Below are positions 35,602 through 43,680 of a stretch of 64,000 nucleotides of DNA, piece after piece (positions within the stretch are counted from its first letter, which is position 1; each line of letters opens with the position of its first letter). The DNA is taken from assembly GCA_033344815.1 (NCBI GenBank), contig JAWPMR010000001.1, forward strand, positions 3,396,136 through 3,460,135, in the 5' to 3' direction. The notes beneath the pieces were generated by a model. The model worked only from the letters and a program-made list of their open reading frames with translations. It did not search any database and had not been told where the DNA came from. The translations under genes were made by a program, and so were the position numbers. The stretch is from Paracoccaceae bacterium. GTDB taxonomy: Bacteria > Pseudomonadota > Alphaproteobacteria > Rhodobacterales > Rhodobacteraceae.

Positions 35602-37428
35602 ATGCGCGACAACAGGGAATTGTTACACGCACGCGCAGCGCTGGAATCCGGTGACGCAATTGACCATTCTGCAACGCCAGAAAATATCGCGCACAGTTGG
35701 CAGAGGTGTCGTGAGATGGGCCTCGACCCGGGTGCAATGCCAGAGGACGCAGTGGTCAGCTCAGAGGCGTTGCGAACGATCCTGCAGGACAGACAACGGT
35801 TCATCCATCTGGTGCGGCCCGAGCTTGAATTGCTAAGCACCCAGATCGCCGGGACAAATTTCATGTGTGCCTTTGCCGACGAGAATGGCGTTGTGCTGGA
35901 CACGATCATGGATGCGGAGTTTTCTGACAGCGATTGCGCGCGCAGTGTCGTAACAGGATCGGTCTGGAGCGAGGATGTACGCGGTACAAACGCGTTGGGA
36001 CTGGCGCTAAGCACAGGGCGAACAAGCATGGTTACAGGAGCAGAGCACTATTTCGGGTGCCATAGCGCCGTGGCCTGCGTGGCGACCCCGATCCGTGGCT
36101 CGGACGGACGCATCGTCGGCCTTCTGGACGCGTCTTCGGAATTGGCAGAGCGGCAATACCACACGCGTGCGCTTATCAATCTGGCAGCGACGAATATAGA
36201 GAACAGGCTGTTTGCGCAGGCGCACTGGCGTGACATCATCTTGCAGTTTCATCCGCGCGATGAATATCTCGCAACGCAGAGCGCAGGATTGATCGCATTT
36301 GACGAGGCCGGGCGTATCACCGGAGCGAACCGCAATGCCATTCAGTTTCTGTCGCCACAGGAAGACGAAGTTGCCGAACGGTTCGATGCGCTTTTTCGCG
36401 GCGATTTCGGGACGAACCTGCGAACCCTGGAAGAGGTTGGAACGACGCGGTTGTGGGACAGGCTGGGTTCGGCGTTTTTCGCACGACTGCATCCGGAGTC
36501 GCCACAACGGCCGGGCCGCACTACGCGTGCCTTTAGTGGTGGGAGGCGGGTCGAGTCGCCTCTGGCGCGACGAACTGAGTTGCGCGAGCACAGGTTTGTT
36601 TTTGATGATGAGATGGCGCGGGAATGTCGGCGAGTGGCGATCAGCGCTGCGACGCTTGGGCAGCCGATTTGCCTGCGCGGGGCTGCGGGCACGGGCAAGA
36701 CGGCGCTTGCGGAGGCAGTGCACCACCATCTGAATTCCGACGCGCCGCTTATCGTTCTCGATTGCCGAGACCTGCGTGGCGCGCGCCATGATCGGGTTCT
36801 GGAGGACATATTGGCACAAGCGCCGGATGCATTGACGGGCAGCGGTGGCACGCTTGTACTGGAGGCGATGTCGGCTATTCCAAAGGAGGCAGACGCATAT
36901 CTGGACCGTCTGCTGAGCACCCTGCGGGATGCCCCGACGGCTCAACCGTGGTGCATCGTGGCAACGCAGCGCACGCGGCCGAATGAGATTGGCGGGCAGG
37001 TGGTAGCACAAGCGAGCGAGACGTTCCTGGCGGTCGACCTGCCGCTGTTGGCGGACCGCACGGATTTTGATAAGATCGCAAGGAGCCTCCTTACAGCGAT
37101 ATCACCTCAGCACAAGCTGTCCAAGAAAGCCCTGAAGGCACTATCCGAAATGGACCGGCCGGCCAACCTGCGCGACCTGAGGCATCATCTGCGACTGCTG
37201 GCAGCCAGCTTTCCAAGCGGTGTGCTGCGCGATGTGCAGTTGGATCGGGTGTTCCCCTCTCTGCAACGTCAGACAAAAGCATGCGGACGCTGCAACGACG
37301 CACCGATCCGCCGCCGGCGCTGTATCGGGATCCGGCAAACTGTCAGCGCATGTCAGGGAAATGTGGCGCTTGCGTCACGGCGTCTCGGCGTGTCACGCAA
37401 CACGGTTTATGCACATCTCAAGGACTGA
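35602..37428 (+). CDS. AcoR-like GAF/AAA/Fis regulator without GAFTGA
   Basis: A 608-residue regulator. The N-terminal third looks like an AcoR sensor (NIAHSWQRCREMGLDP, GAF-like DVRGTNALGLALSTGRT). A central AAA-like part has a Walker A (GAAGTGKT), but no GAFTGA loop, which is the sigma-54 contact, and its Walker B is degraded (LVLEAMS instead of LxLDE). The C-terminus is a Fis-type helix-turn-helix (NVALASRRLGVSRNTVYAHL). It therefore should bind DNA but not open sigma-54 promoters. It could be a repressor, an antagonist of the full activator at 55.2 kb, or a sigma-70 regulator. Start ATG 35602 follows a GGGGGAT ribosome site. Confidence 0.85.
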   Translation: MRDNRELLHARAALESGDAIDHSATPENIAHSWQRCREMGLDPGAMPEDAVVSSEALRTILQDRQRFIHLVRPELELLSTQIAGTNFMCAFADENGVVLDTIMDAEFSDSDCARSVVTGSVWSEDVRGTNALGLALSTGRTSMVTGAEHYFGCHSAVACVATPIRGSDGRIVGLLDASSELAERQYHTRALINLAATNIENRLFAQAHWRDIILQFHPRDEYLATQSAGLIAFDEAGRITGANRNAIQFLSPQEDEVAERFDALFRGDFGTNLRTLEEVGTTRLWDRLGSAFFARLHPESPQRPGRTTRAFSGGRRVESPLARRTELREHRFVFDDEMARECRRVAISAATLGQPICLRGAAGTGKTALAEAVHHHLNSDAPLIVLDCRDLRGARHDRVLEDILAQAPDALTGSGGTLVLEAMSAIPKEADAYLDRLLSTLRDAPTAQPWCIVATQRTRPNEIGGQVVAQASETFLAVDLPLLADRTDFDKIARSLLTAISPQHKLSKKALKALSEMDRPANLRDLRHHLRLLAASFPSGVLRDVQLDRVFPSLQRQTKACGRCNDAPIRRRRCIGIRQTVSACQGNVALASRRLGVSRNTVYAHLKD

Positions 37429-37518
37429 CGCCCGACTGCAAGAAAGGGTTTGTTCAAGCGTTGGCTCGTACACTGGAAACCGGGTGTAGTAACAAGATCC
37501 GGAGCGCCGGGACGGGTG

Positions 37519-38352
37519 TCAGGCAGCGCGAAAGATTGCCAGCGCGGCCTCCGCGTCTGCCCGGTGGCGAGCCTGCTCGGTATCGTCGAGAAAACGCAGC
37601 GCGGGCTTGGGTCGCTGTATTAACGCCATACCGACGCTCCGCAGGGTGTCGTCTTCGACCATGAAGAGCCCCTGTCGCGGACCGCGAAAACGGTGGGTCT
37701 CGATGAAGGTGGGCAGGCCTTCGGCCTCGGGCCAAAGTCCGCGCCCGTCGCGGGCCTGCGGCAACATAAGGGCGAGCGTCGCCGCGTCCACCTGTCGCGC
37801 AGGGCGCAACCTTGTCCGGCCGACAACGATGATCGGCGGGTGCAGCAGGTGCCATTGCTCGGGTGTCAGAAGGTGGTCGTGGCAGGGTTCGGATGACTGT
37901 TTACCATGAAAGAACATGCGCCGTCCCGTGGGACTGCGCGCGAAACCAAGCCGGGCCAGCAGCGCGCGCGAGGCGGAGTTTTCGTCATGGCAGGTTGCAA
38001 TCAGCGGCGGCGCAGGCTGCTGAAAGCGCGTCCCGATTGCCAGCGTCAGAGCCCGGTGCATGATACTGTTGCCCCAAAAGGCGGGTGCTAGCCAAAACCA
38101 TAATCCACGCCCCAAGCAGACCCCTCCAACGCGCGTTCCGTTCCGTTCGATCAGCCGCAGATGCTCGCCCGGATGGCGGCCATGATCGAGCAGTGCACGC
38201 GCCGCAGCGTCATCGAATGGCCGGGTGACCGTTGCGAGCCATGGCGCGACGCGATCATCGTTGATCTGGGATGCAATTGCGGGAAGATCGGACTGAGTCG
38301 GCGGGCGTAACCTGAGCCCGTCCTGTTCCAGAATTTCGGGAAATTCGTCCAT
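37519..38352 (-). CDS. Tandem GNAT acetyltransferase
   Basis: A 277-residue protein made of two GNAT-like halves. The first starts LRLRPPTQSDLPAIA and includes the usual C-terminal strand-helix (CHDENSASRALLARLGF). The second starts RTRLRPARQVDAATLALM. The acetyl-CoA loop is recognisable only weakly, as in RimJ-type members. I place the start at MDEFPE (38352); a longer frame to 38394 adds a basic stretch. It lies between the two regulator/monooxygenase blocks on the minus strand and has no obvious partner. Confidence 0.7.
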   Translation of the reverse strand: MDEFPEILEQDGLRLRPPTQSDLPAIASQINDDRVAPWLATVTRPFDDAAARALLDHGRHPGEHLRLIERNGTRVGGVCLGRGLWFWLAPAFWGNSIMHRALTLAIGTRFQQPAPPLIATCHDENSASRALLARLGFARSPTGRRMFFHGKQSSEPCHDHLLTPEQWHLLHPPIIVVGRTRLRPARQVDAATLALMLPQARDGRGLWPEAEGLPTFIETHRFRGPRQGLFMVEDDTLRSVGMALIQRPKPALRFLDDTEQARHRADAEAALAIFRAA

Positions 38353-38507
38353 TGCGCTGCATTGCCTTTCACGCCGTCCTTTTGCCACCCGCAATGCGGA
38401 TCACTTCATCAGAATGCCAAGCCAGGTAGAAAGCAAGCCGGTGATTCGGGTGAAACACTGGAATAGTAGAATTTCCGCACTGCAGCGAAACGGGCGTTGG
38501 AACAAGG

Positions 38508-38607
38508 TGTTACACTGTGCCTGATCGTGCGTAACGCATGTTTACGCTTTCCGGCGACGGTGCGCGAAAATCGCTCTGATTCCAGCGACGCGCGGCAATT
38601 TTATTGC
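38508..38607 (+). promoter_or_regulatory. Possible sigma-54 promoter with upstream TGTTACA/CGTAACG sites
   Basis: GG at 38594-38595 and GC at 38606-38607 are separated by exactly 10 bases (CGGCAATTTTATTGCG), which matches the -24/-12 pattern. Upstream sites TGTTACA (38508-38514) and CGTAACG (38530-38536) resemble the repeats before the monooxygenase promoter. It would drive the plus-strand genes from 39042, although the leader would be about 420 bases. Confidence 0.4.
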
Positions 38608-38718
38608 GACACTGTGAAGGTGCGGTACCCTTTTCACTACGGAGTGGATGTGCGGGCCGGGGAGGGGTCGATGCAGCAAATTGCAATACCTCGAACCTAT
38701 GTGCCAGGACACTGCGGA

Positions 38719-38991
38719 TCAGTTAGGTCTCTGCTTGTCAGGGGCACCGGGCAGGACATCCCAGATCGCCGAAAGATCCGTCGCCATACGCTGGTGGACC
38801 TGCTGCAACACGCTGTCTTTCAAGGAAACGTCGAGCCTGTCGATGGCGTCCCGCGCGGTCCGCAGGTCAACCGGATCACCCGTGGCGACAGCGCGATCCA
38901 CCGCGTCGCGGCAAGACTGGTCGACTCCGCCTTCTGCATCGCAGGCCTCCTTCAGGAACTGGAAAAAGCGCGTGTCGGCAGGGTCAAGCAT
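38719..38991 (-). CDS. Hypothetical protein
   Basis: A 90-residue acidic, probably helical protein (ARDAIDRLDVSLKDSVLQQV). No family is recognised. The frame is open further upstream without a clear start. Plus-strand frames over the same bases have improbable composition, so the minus strand is the better choice. It lies opposite to, and just before, the small operon starting at 39042. Confidence 0.45.
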   Translation of the reverse strand: MLDPADTRFFQFLKEACDAEGGVDQSCRDAVDRAVATGDPVDLRTARDAIDRLDVSLKDSVLQQVHQRMATDLSAIWDVLPGAPDKQRPN

Positions 38992-39041
38992 CGCATCGGC
39001 CTTTTGTTTCGGAATGCGCGTCCGGTCTACAGGAACGTCAG

Positions 39042-39335
39042 ATGACAGGTCAATCGCGCGAACTCGTAGACATCCTGAACGAGCGCCTGAAGATCATTCA
39101 GGACATCGCCGCGGCTAACACGGAACATATGCGCCTCAATCAGCGCGCTAGCGGTTTGTTGGTTCTGGATCTGGCGGATGAGCGCGACGGTATCGACGAT
39201 CACGCCCACGAGGACGAACGCGCCCGCAACGAGGCGGCGCTCGAGAAGACGATGGCTGAAATCCGTCAATTGGAAGAGACGCTTTCAGCTCTGGACGCGG
39301 AACTCGAAGCCACCGCAAAACACGAGGATGGATAG
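39042..39335 (+). CDS. Small coiled-coil protein
   Basis: A 97-residue protein. Heptad-like stretches (ELVDILNERLKIIQDIAAAN, and EKTMAEIRQLEETLSALDAE) predict coiled coils at both ends with a short Asp/His-rich middle (ERDGIDDHAHEDE). No family is recognised. ATG 39042 follows AGGAACGTCAG. The stop TAG directly abuts the ATG of the propeller-like gene, so they are one operon. Confidence 0.65.
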   Translation: MTGQSRELVDILNERLKIIQDIAAANTEHMRLNQRASGLLVLDLADERDGIDDHAHEDERARNEAALEKTMAEIRQLEETLSALDAELEATAKHEDG

Positions 39336-40475
39336 ATGAACCAGCACAAGCCACCACAGGCGATGACGCTTTTTGACTTGATTGCCCGACGCTGGGAATT
39401 GGACGGCGCGGTGCGGCAGGTGAGATTCAATGCCTCCGGTACATCCCTCGCGGCGATCCTGGAGGATGGCCGGATGGCGTTCGTGTCGGTCAAGGACCTC
39501 GAAGATCCGGAATCGCGGGTTCGGATTGAAGCCGATACCGGGCGGACAAGCATCCGGCCGCGCGCCAAACCTCTGCCGGTGCCGGTGGTCACCAAGACGC
39601 CTGTGGCGCAGGCAGATGTGGCCATGTGTCGTCTGGGCGCGCAGGGCTTTGCCTTTGCGCAGCTTGAAACCGGCGCTCTTTGGCGGGCCACGGCGCGGGG
39701 CCAGACATTGGCTGTAAAACATGCCGGGGACAGTGTTGTGACCGCGCTTGCTGACGCACCACAGACGGGTCAGATCGTGCGGGCCTGCGGTTATGAGCTG
39801 ACGCTTATGGGCAAAGACGACGGGGCAGAGATCGCATCGGTTGAGCTGACGCATGACATTTCGCGTATCGCTTTCTCCGCAGATGGTCGTCTGCTGGGGT
39901 GCTTTGGAAGCGGGCAGATGAGCATCGTCACAGTTGACGGATTCAAAGCAGGTTCTGTCATAGCGTGCGAGGGTGGTGACGTCCTTGATCTGGCGTGGTC
40001 GCCCTGCGCCCGCTGGCTGGTGGCAGGTTGTCGCGACAAGGCGTTGTTGCTGGTCGATGTAACGGCAGGCACCAGCGACCGGATCGTCGATTTTCCTGAT
40101 GCCGTGCGCGCGGTCGATTTCAGTACCGAGGCCGGTGCGATGATCGCGGCCGGGGCGTTTCGGGTGGCGGGCTGGACCCTGCCTGACTTGCCTTTCGGCG
40201 ATCACGAGGGCGCGCCCATTGAGACCGGCAAACCAGGATTGATGGTCGTCGATCTGGTGGCCGCGCACCCGACACGCGATCTTTGCGCGGTGAGCTATGC
40301 CAACGGGTTGGTGTTGGTCTGCCGCGTGGCCCATCCCGATGAGATGCTCCTGCGCGAGGGCACGGGTGCACGGGCCCAGGCACTGGCCTGGACCGATGAT
40401 GGCGCACATCTGGCCATCGGGGACGCGGATGGTGGGCTGTCAATCGCCACGTTCCCCAAGAACATGTTCAAATGA
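39336..40475 (+). CDS. WD40-like beta-propeller protein
   Basis: A 379-residue soluble protein with repeated blade-like elements, for example VRQVRFNASGTSLAAILEDG, ISRIAFSADGRLLGCFGSG, VLDLAWSPCARWLVAGCRD and AQALAWTDDGAHLAIGDAD. These follow the WD40 pattern of a turn S-x-D/C-G-x-x-L-A. I count about six to seven blades, so one closed propeller is plausible. No catalytic motif is visible and there is no signal peptide, so it should be a cytosolic scaffold. It is flanked by two small genes of the same operon and lies beside the sigma-54/monooxygenase locus. A link to that locus is guesswork. Confidence 0.75.
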   Translation: MNQHKPPQAMTLFDLIARRWELDGAVRQVRFNASGTSLAAILEDGRMAFVSVKDLEDPESRVRIEADTGRTSIRPRAKPLPVPVVTKTPVAQADVAMCRLGAQGFAFAQLETGALWRATARGQTLAVKHAGDSVVTALADAPQTGQIVRACGYELTLMGKDDGAEIASVELTHDISRIAFSADGRLLGCFGSGQMSIVTVDGFKAGSVIACEGGDVLDLAWSPCARWLVAGCRDKALLLVDVTAGTSDRIVDFPDAVRAVDFSTEAGAMIAAGAFRVAGWTLPDLPFGDHEGAPIETGKPGLMVVDLVAAHPTRDLCAVSYANGLVLVCRVAHPDEMLLREGTGARAQALAWTDDGAHLAIGDADGGLSIATFPKNMFK

Positions 40476-40519
40476 AACCAGAACCTAAACTGCACACAAC
40501 ACCGATGAGAGGGCACTCC

Positions 40520-40699
40520 ATGACACAAGCTTTATCGCCAGAAGAACAGAGCAAGGACCGCTATTTTCAGACACTGGCCAAGGTTGCCGAAGAAATGGTC
40601 GGCGATCACGGCAAGGACTTCGCGGCGGGAGCGCTGGTTCTTGCAGCAAGGTGGGTGGCGGAAAACCGTCTTGGCGAGGCCAAGGAACTCAAGCACTGA
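40520..40699 (+). CDS. Small helical protein
   Basis: A 59-residue protein (MTQALSPEEQSKDRYFQTLA and then a helix with FAAGALVLAARWVAE). It follows the propeller gene by 44 bases with a GAGAGGG ribosome site and ends just before the convergent gene at 40707. No family is recognised. Confidence 0.6.
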   Translation: MTQALSPEEQSKDRYFQTLAKVAEEMVGDHGKDFAAGALVLAARWVAENRLGEAKELKH

Positions 40700-40706
40700 T
40701 CCGGGT

Positions 40707-41663
40707 TCAGGAATGTCCCGCCGGATATTGCGTTTGGGGATGTGCCGGGGCCTGCAGGCTCTCGATCTGGCTGACGAGGATGCGGCTCATCGGGGCCGCG
40801 AGCCCGGCAAGCTGATGGTTGGCTTTCGTGTCCCGTCCTGCGGTGGTCAGCGCCTGCGTGAGGCCCGGTTCCACCAGTTGGGCAAAAGCACACAACTCAT
40901 GAATGCGGAAGGTCGCGAAATGCAGGCTGTCACCGTTCAACAGAACATCGCCCTGAGCGCGTTCAGGCAAACTCACGCTCAGCGCGTTGCTGTGCACGGC
41001 GGCCCCCAGTGTGATCAGTACAGAACGACGCCACTTGGCGTAATCTGTATCGGCGGAATGATCGATTCCTACGGTGTAAAGCTTTTCGGAGATGCTTCGA
41101 AAAGCGCGGCCCCCGGCAATATGACGACGCCAGAATTCGTTTGCGTCCTCGACGCTGCGGCAATCGGCAAAGCGTTGCGCCAACTTGCGGCGGATCAGCA
41201 ACACCAGCACCATGTCGACGTCCTCGGAGATCGAGCGCGCGACCTGCATTGCGGGCATCGGCAAGCCAGTCAGCGCCAGCAGGCGCAACGCCGAAAGCTG
41301 TTCCGTCAGCCGCGCCGTAAGCGCCACAAGACCATGCCATTGCGCGGCACTCAGCCCGTCTATCTCGCGCATCGAGCCCGCATTTGTGGCAGCATGCAGC
41401 GACCGGATCCACAGAATGCACTGATCGAACAGGAACACCAGATCGACATCTGCGCTGTCACCCGTGGTCTCCATGCGAGGCACGGCGCAGAACCCCGGCA
41501 AGTTGCGAATACCCGCACGCCAGTGGCTATCAAATTCGAGACCGGCAGCGGACCAGAGCTGTGTCACGCGCGCCAGAAGCTGCGGCGACAGGCCGGGATA
41601 GGACAACTCGGGTGCGACGCTCTCAAGCGGAACGAGTCCGCCAGGCAGGGTTTCGTGGCTCAT
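40707..41663 (-). CDS. Hypothetical helical protein, divergent to rpoN
   Basis: A 318-residue mainly alpha-helical soluble protein with conserved-looking stretches RSISEDVDMVLVLLIRRKLA and ANEFWRRHIAGGRAFRSISE. I do not recognise it; a helical bundle of the DUF5677 kind is one idea. The start is MSHETLPGG at 41663. It is convergent with the 59-residue gene and divergent from the sigma-54 gene, with 95 bases between the starts, so they may share a control region. Confidence 0.65.
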   Translation of the reverse strand: MSHETLPGGLVPLESVAPELSYPGLSPQLLARVTQLWSAAGLEFDSHWRAGIRNLPGFCAVPRMETTGDSADVDLVFLFDQCILWIRSLHAATNAGSMREIDGLSAAQWHGLVALTARLTEQLSALRLLALTGLPMPAMQVARSISEDVDMVLVLLIRRKLAQRFADCRSVEDANEFWRRHIAGGRAFRSISEKLYTVGIDHSADTDYAKWRRSVLITLGAAVHSNALSVSLPERAQGDVLLNGDSLHFATFRIHELCAFAQLVEPGLTQALTTAGRDTKANHQLAGLAAPMSRILVSQIESLQAPAHPQTQYPAGHS

Positions 41664-41758
41664 GGAACTGTCATCCAGTGGTTTACTTGCCCAAGAATAG
41701 GCCGTGCCCCGACCCGCTGGCCAGCAATTTGTCGGCAACAGGACAAAGGAAGCGCGCT

Positions 41759-43003
41759 ATGCCGCTAGGGTTGTCCCTGCGTCCGCTACAAACGCAATCC
41801 TTCCGGTTGGGTCGAGTCGTGAGCATGCTGAAGATGTCGTCTGGGGAGATAGACGACGCGATCGCAGAAACCGCGCGCCAAAATCCGATGTTGATCCTGA
41901 ACCGGCGGCCACCGGGGGCCTCAAGCGCGACCGATGTGTTGGAAATGAACGCAGTAGAAGAACCCGGCAGCCTGTTCAGCCACGTATTGCGTGATCTCTC
42001 TGGGCTGATTGCGCAAGGTGGGCTGATGGAACAACTGATCCTCGCGCTGATCGATGATCTGGAGCCGTCAGGCTGGCTAGGCCGCTCGACCGAAGAGATC
42101 GCCGAGGCGCTGGAACTGTCTGAAGAGTTGGTCGATGCCGCGTTGCGGGTCGTGCAGAAACGCGTCGAACCGGCAGGGCTGTTTGCGCGCAATCTGCAGG
42201 ACTGCCTGCGCTTGCAGTTAGAGGATCAGGACGCACTGGACGACTCGTTGACCTGCCTTTTGGATCACCTGCCGAAACTGGAAACCGGCGGGATCGCGGC
42301 ACTGGTCGCGGCCACCGGACTTGGTGAACCACAAGTTCAGGACGGTCTTGCCACTCTGCGACGACTCGACCCGAAGCCTGGCAGCGCTTTTGCTACTGAT
42401 GCCACCTTGATGCGTGCGCCTGATGTGCGCCTTACGGCTTCCGGCGATGGCTGGGACATCGAATTCCTGTCCTCTTTGCAGGCGGATGTGCGCATTGCAA
42501 GGCTTCCGGGTGGCTTGCAAAACGCCGCCACACGCGCAGCGTTGGCAGAGGCACGCGCATTGAAACAGGCGTTGGATATCCGCGGTTCTGCTTTGGACCA
42601 GGTTGTGCGCGACGTGGTCAAACGCCAATCGGAATACTTCCGCGTCGGGCCGGAGGCGTTGGTGCCGATGACCATGTCCGAGATCGCGCATAGAACCGGC
42701 TTTCATCTCAGCACCATTAGCCGGGTGTTGAGCGGGCTTTTGATTGAGGGGCCAAACGGCATCGTTTCCGCGCGCAGGCTTTTTACCGGATCGGCGTCAG
42801 CGCAGGCGCCGCAATCCAAACCGATGGTTCAGGCGCGCATTGGTGCTTTGCTGGCCAAGGAAGATCCAACGCGGCCGCTGACGGATCGGCGACTGACGGC
42901 ACTCTTGCAAAGTGAGGGCATTTTGGTGTCGCGCCGGGTCGTTTCCACCTACCGACAGGAGATTGGCTTTTTGGCAGCGCCAAAGCGCAAACTACGCGCC
43001 TGA
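41759..43003 (+). CDS. rpoN: Alternative sigma-54 factor (RpoN paralogue)
   Basis: A 414-residue sigma-54. The N-terminal region I is present (QTQSFRLGRVVSMLKMSSGE, ending QNPMLIL). The core-binding region follows, and the C-terminal RpoN box is recognisable (SRRVVSTYRQEIGFL, in place of ARRTVAKYRE). The DNA-binding helix-turn-helix reads MTMSEIAHRTGFHLSTISR. It is shorter than typical RpoN (about 480 residues), with loss mainly in the acidic region II. The usual neighbours of housekeeping rpoN (hpf, ptsN, lptB) are absent, so this is a second, dedicated copy. It lies 680 bases before a monooxygenase operon that has a -24/-12 promoter. ATG 41759; an upstream extension to 41384 overlaps the divergent gene and is rejected. 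Confidence 0.9.
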   Translation: MPLGLSLRPLQTQSFRLGRVVSMLKMSSGEIDDAIAETARQNPMLILNRRPPGASSATDVLEMNAVEEPGSLFSHVLRDLSGLIAQGGLMEQLILALIDDLEPSGWLGRSTEEIAEALELSEELVDAALRVVQKRVEPAGLFARNLQDCLRLQLEDQDALDDSLTCLLDHLPKLETGGIAALVAATGLGEPQVQDGLATLRRLDPKPGSAFATDATLMRAPDVRLTASGDGWDIEFLSSLQADVRIARLPGGLQNAATRAALAEARALKQALDIRGSALDQVVRDVVKRQSEYFRVGPEALVPMTMSEIAHRTGFHLSTISRVLSGLLIEGPNGIVSARRLFTGSASAQAPQSKPMVQARIGALLAKEDPTRPLTDRRLTALLQSEGILVSRRVVSTYRQEIGFLAAPKRKLRA

Positions 43004-43228
43004 AAGGCTTACCGTTCCAGTTCATCATGGCGCTAGGTTTCGCGCGCATTCCCCGAAGCGATTGACTTGCAGCATTCCTGCGCCGCGTTGCGCCACAAGC
43101 TTTGTGGTTGCTGCGGTTTTGAGTCTTCGAAAACCCGCATTTGGCGCGTCGCCAAAGCTCCGCTCCGCCGGTCGATTTTCCATTGAACCCAAGACATTGC
43201 ACTGTTCGTCCTGACCCACAGTAATGGG

Positions 43229-43291
43229 CGTTACAGAAAGGTTGTAACGAAGTGTTAACGCGCGGTGAAACGACTGTAACGGAATGTAACG
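43229..43291 (+). repeat. Cluster of TGTAACG sites, likely activator-binding region
   Basis: CGTTACA (43229-43235) and TGTAACG (43243-43249) form an inverted pair with a 7-base spacer. Two further direct copies of TGTAACG lie at 43275-43281 and 43285-43291. The cluster is about 130-195 bases upstream of the -24 element at 43424, the usual distance for sigma-54 enhancer sites. The likely binder is the AcoR-type activator encoded at 55250. Confidence 0.65.
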
Positions 43292-43422
43292 GTCGCGCAT
43301 CCGTCCCAGATCGTGCCTGTCCCAGCTACGTTCAGGAAACAAAATAAATTCTCATAATATAATGAATAAAATCAATATCCTGTGATCTTTTCGCCCCTAA
43401 TTCGAGTTGTCCGCGACGGTTC

Positions 43423-43438
43423 TGGAACGAGCCTTGCA
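43423..43438 (+). promoter_or_regulatory. Sigma-54 (-24/-12) promoter of the monooxygenase operon
   Basis: TGGAACGAGCCTTGCA has GG at 43424-43425 and GC at 43436-43437 with exactly 10 bases between, and differs from the consensus TGGCACG-N4-TTGCA at one defined position. Transcription would start near 43449, leaving a leader of about 230 bases before the alpha-subunit gene. Confidence 0.8.
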
Positions 43439-43638
43439 ACAAGATATGCACAAGATGCGAGCGACCGGTCGGACCCGGTCTGCTGAAAGAACGAAGGACA
43501 GGGAGAAAGACCATCAGCGCTTAAGGCAAGCCGCCGCGGCGCTAGGGCATGTCGATCTTTTCAACCTTTGCCGAGAACCGGTGCCCATGCGTCATCCGAC
43601 GACGGGCGCTTAATTGAAACGGCAAAAGCCGCCAACAG

Positions 43639-43658
43639 GTGTCCGGGAAACCGGACAC
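43639..43658 (+). promoter_or_regulatory. Leader hairpin with GAAA tetraloop before the alpha subunit
   Basis: A perfect 8-base stem (43639-43646 with 43651-43658) closed by a GAAA loop, ending 8 bases before the AGGAGG ribosome site (43667-43672). It has no T run, so it is more likely an mRNA 5' stabiliser or a translation-control element than a terminator. Confidence 0.6.
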
Positions 43659-43680
43659 AGAGCTATAGGAGGCTCATGGC

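Noticed and set aside
38497-39118. Long plus-strand frames before the coiled-coil gene
   Set aside because: They are antisense to a better minus-strand frame, have unusual amino-acid use, and overlap the predicted promoter leader.
43407-43613. A 68-codon frame in the monooxygenase leader as a leader peptide
   Set aside because: Its start lies within the -24/-12 promoter and the only inner ATG would be at the transcript start; no ribosome site.
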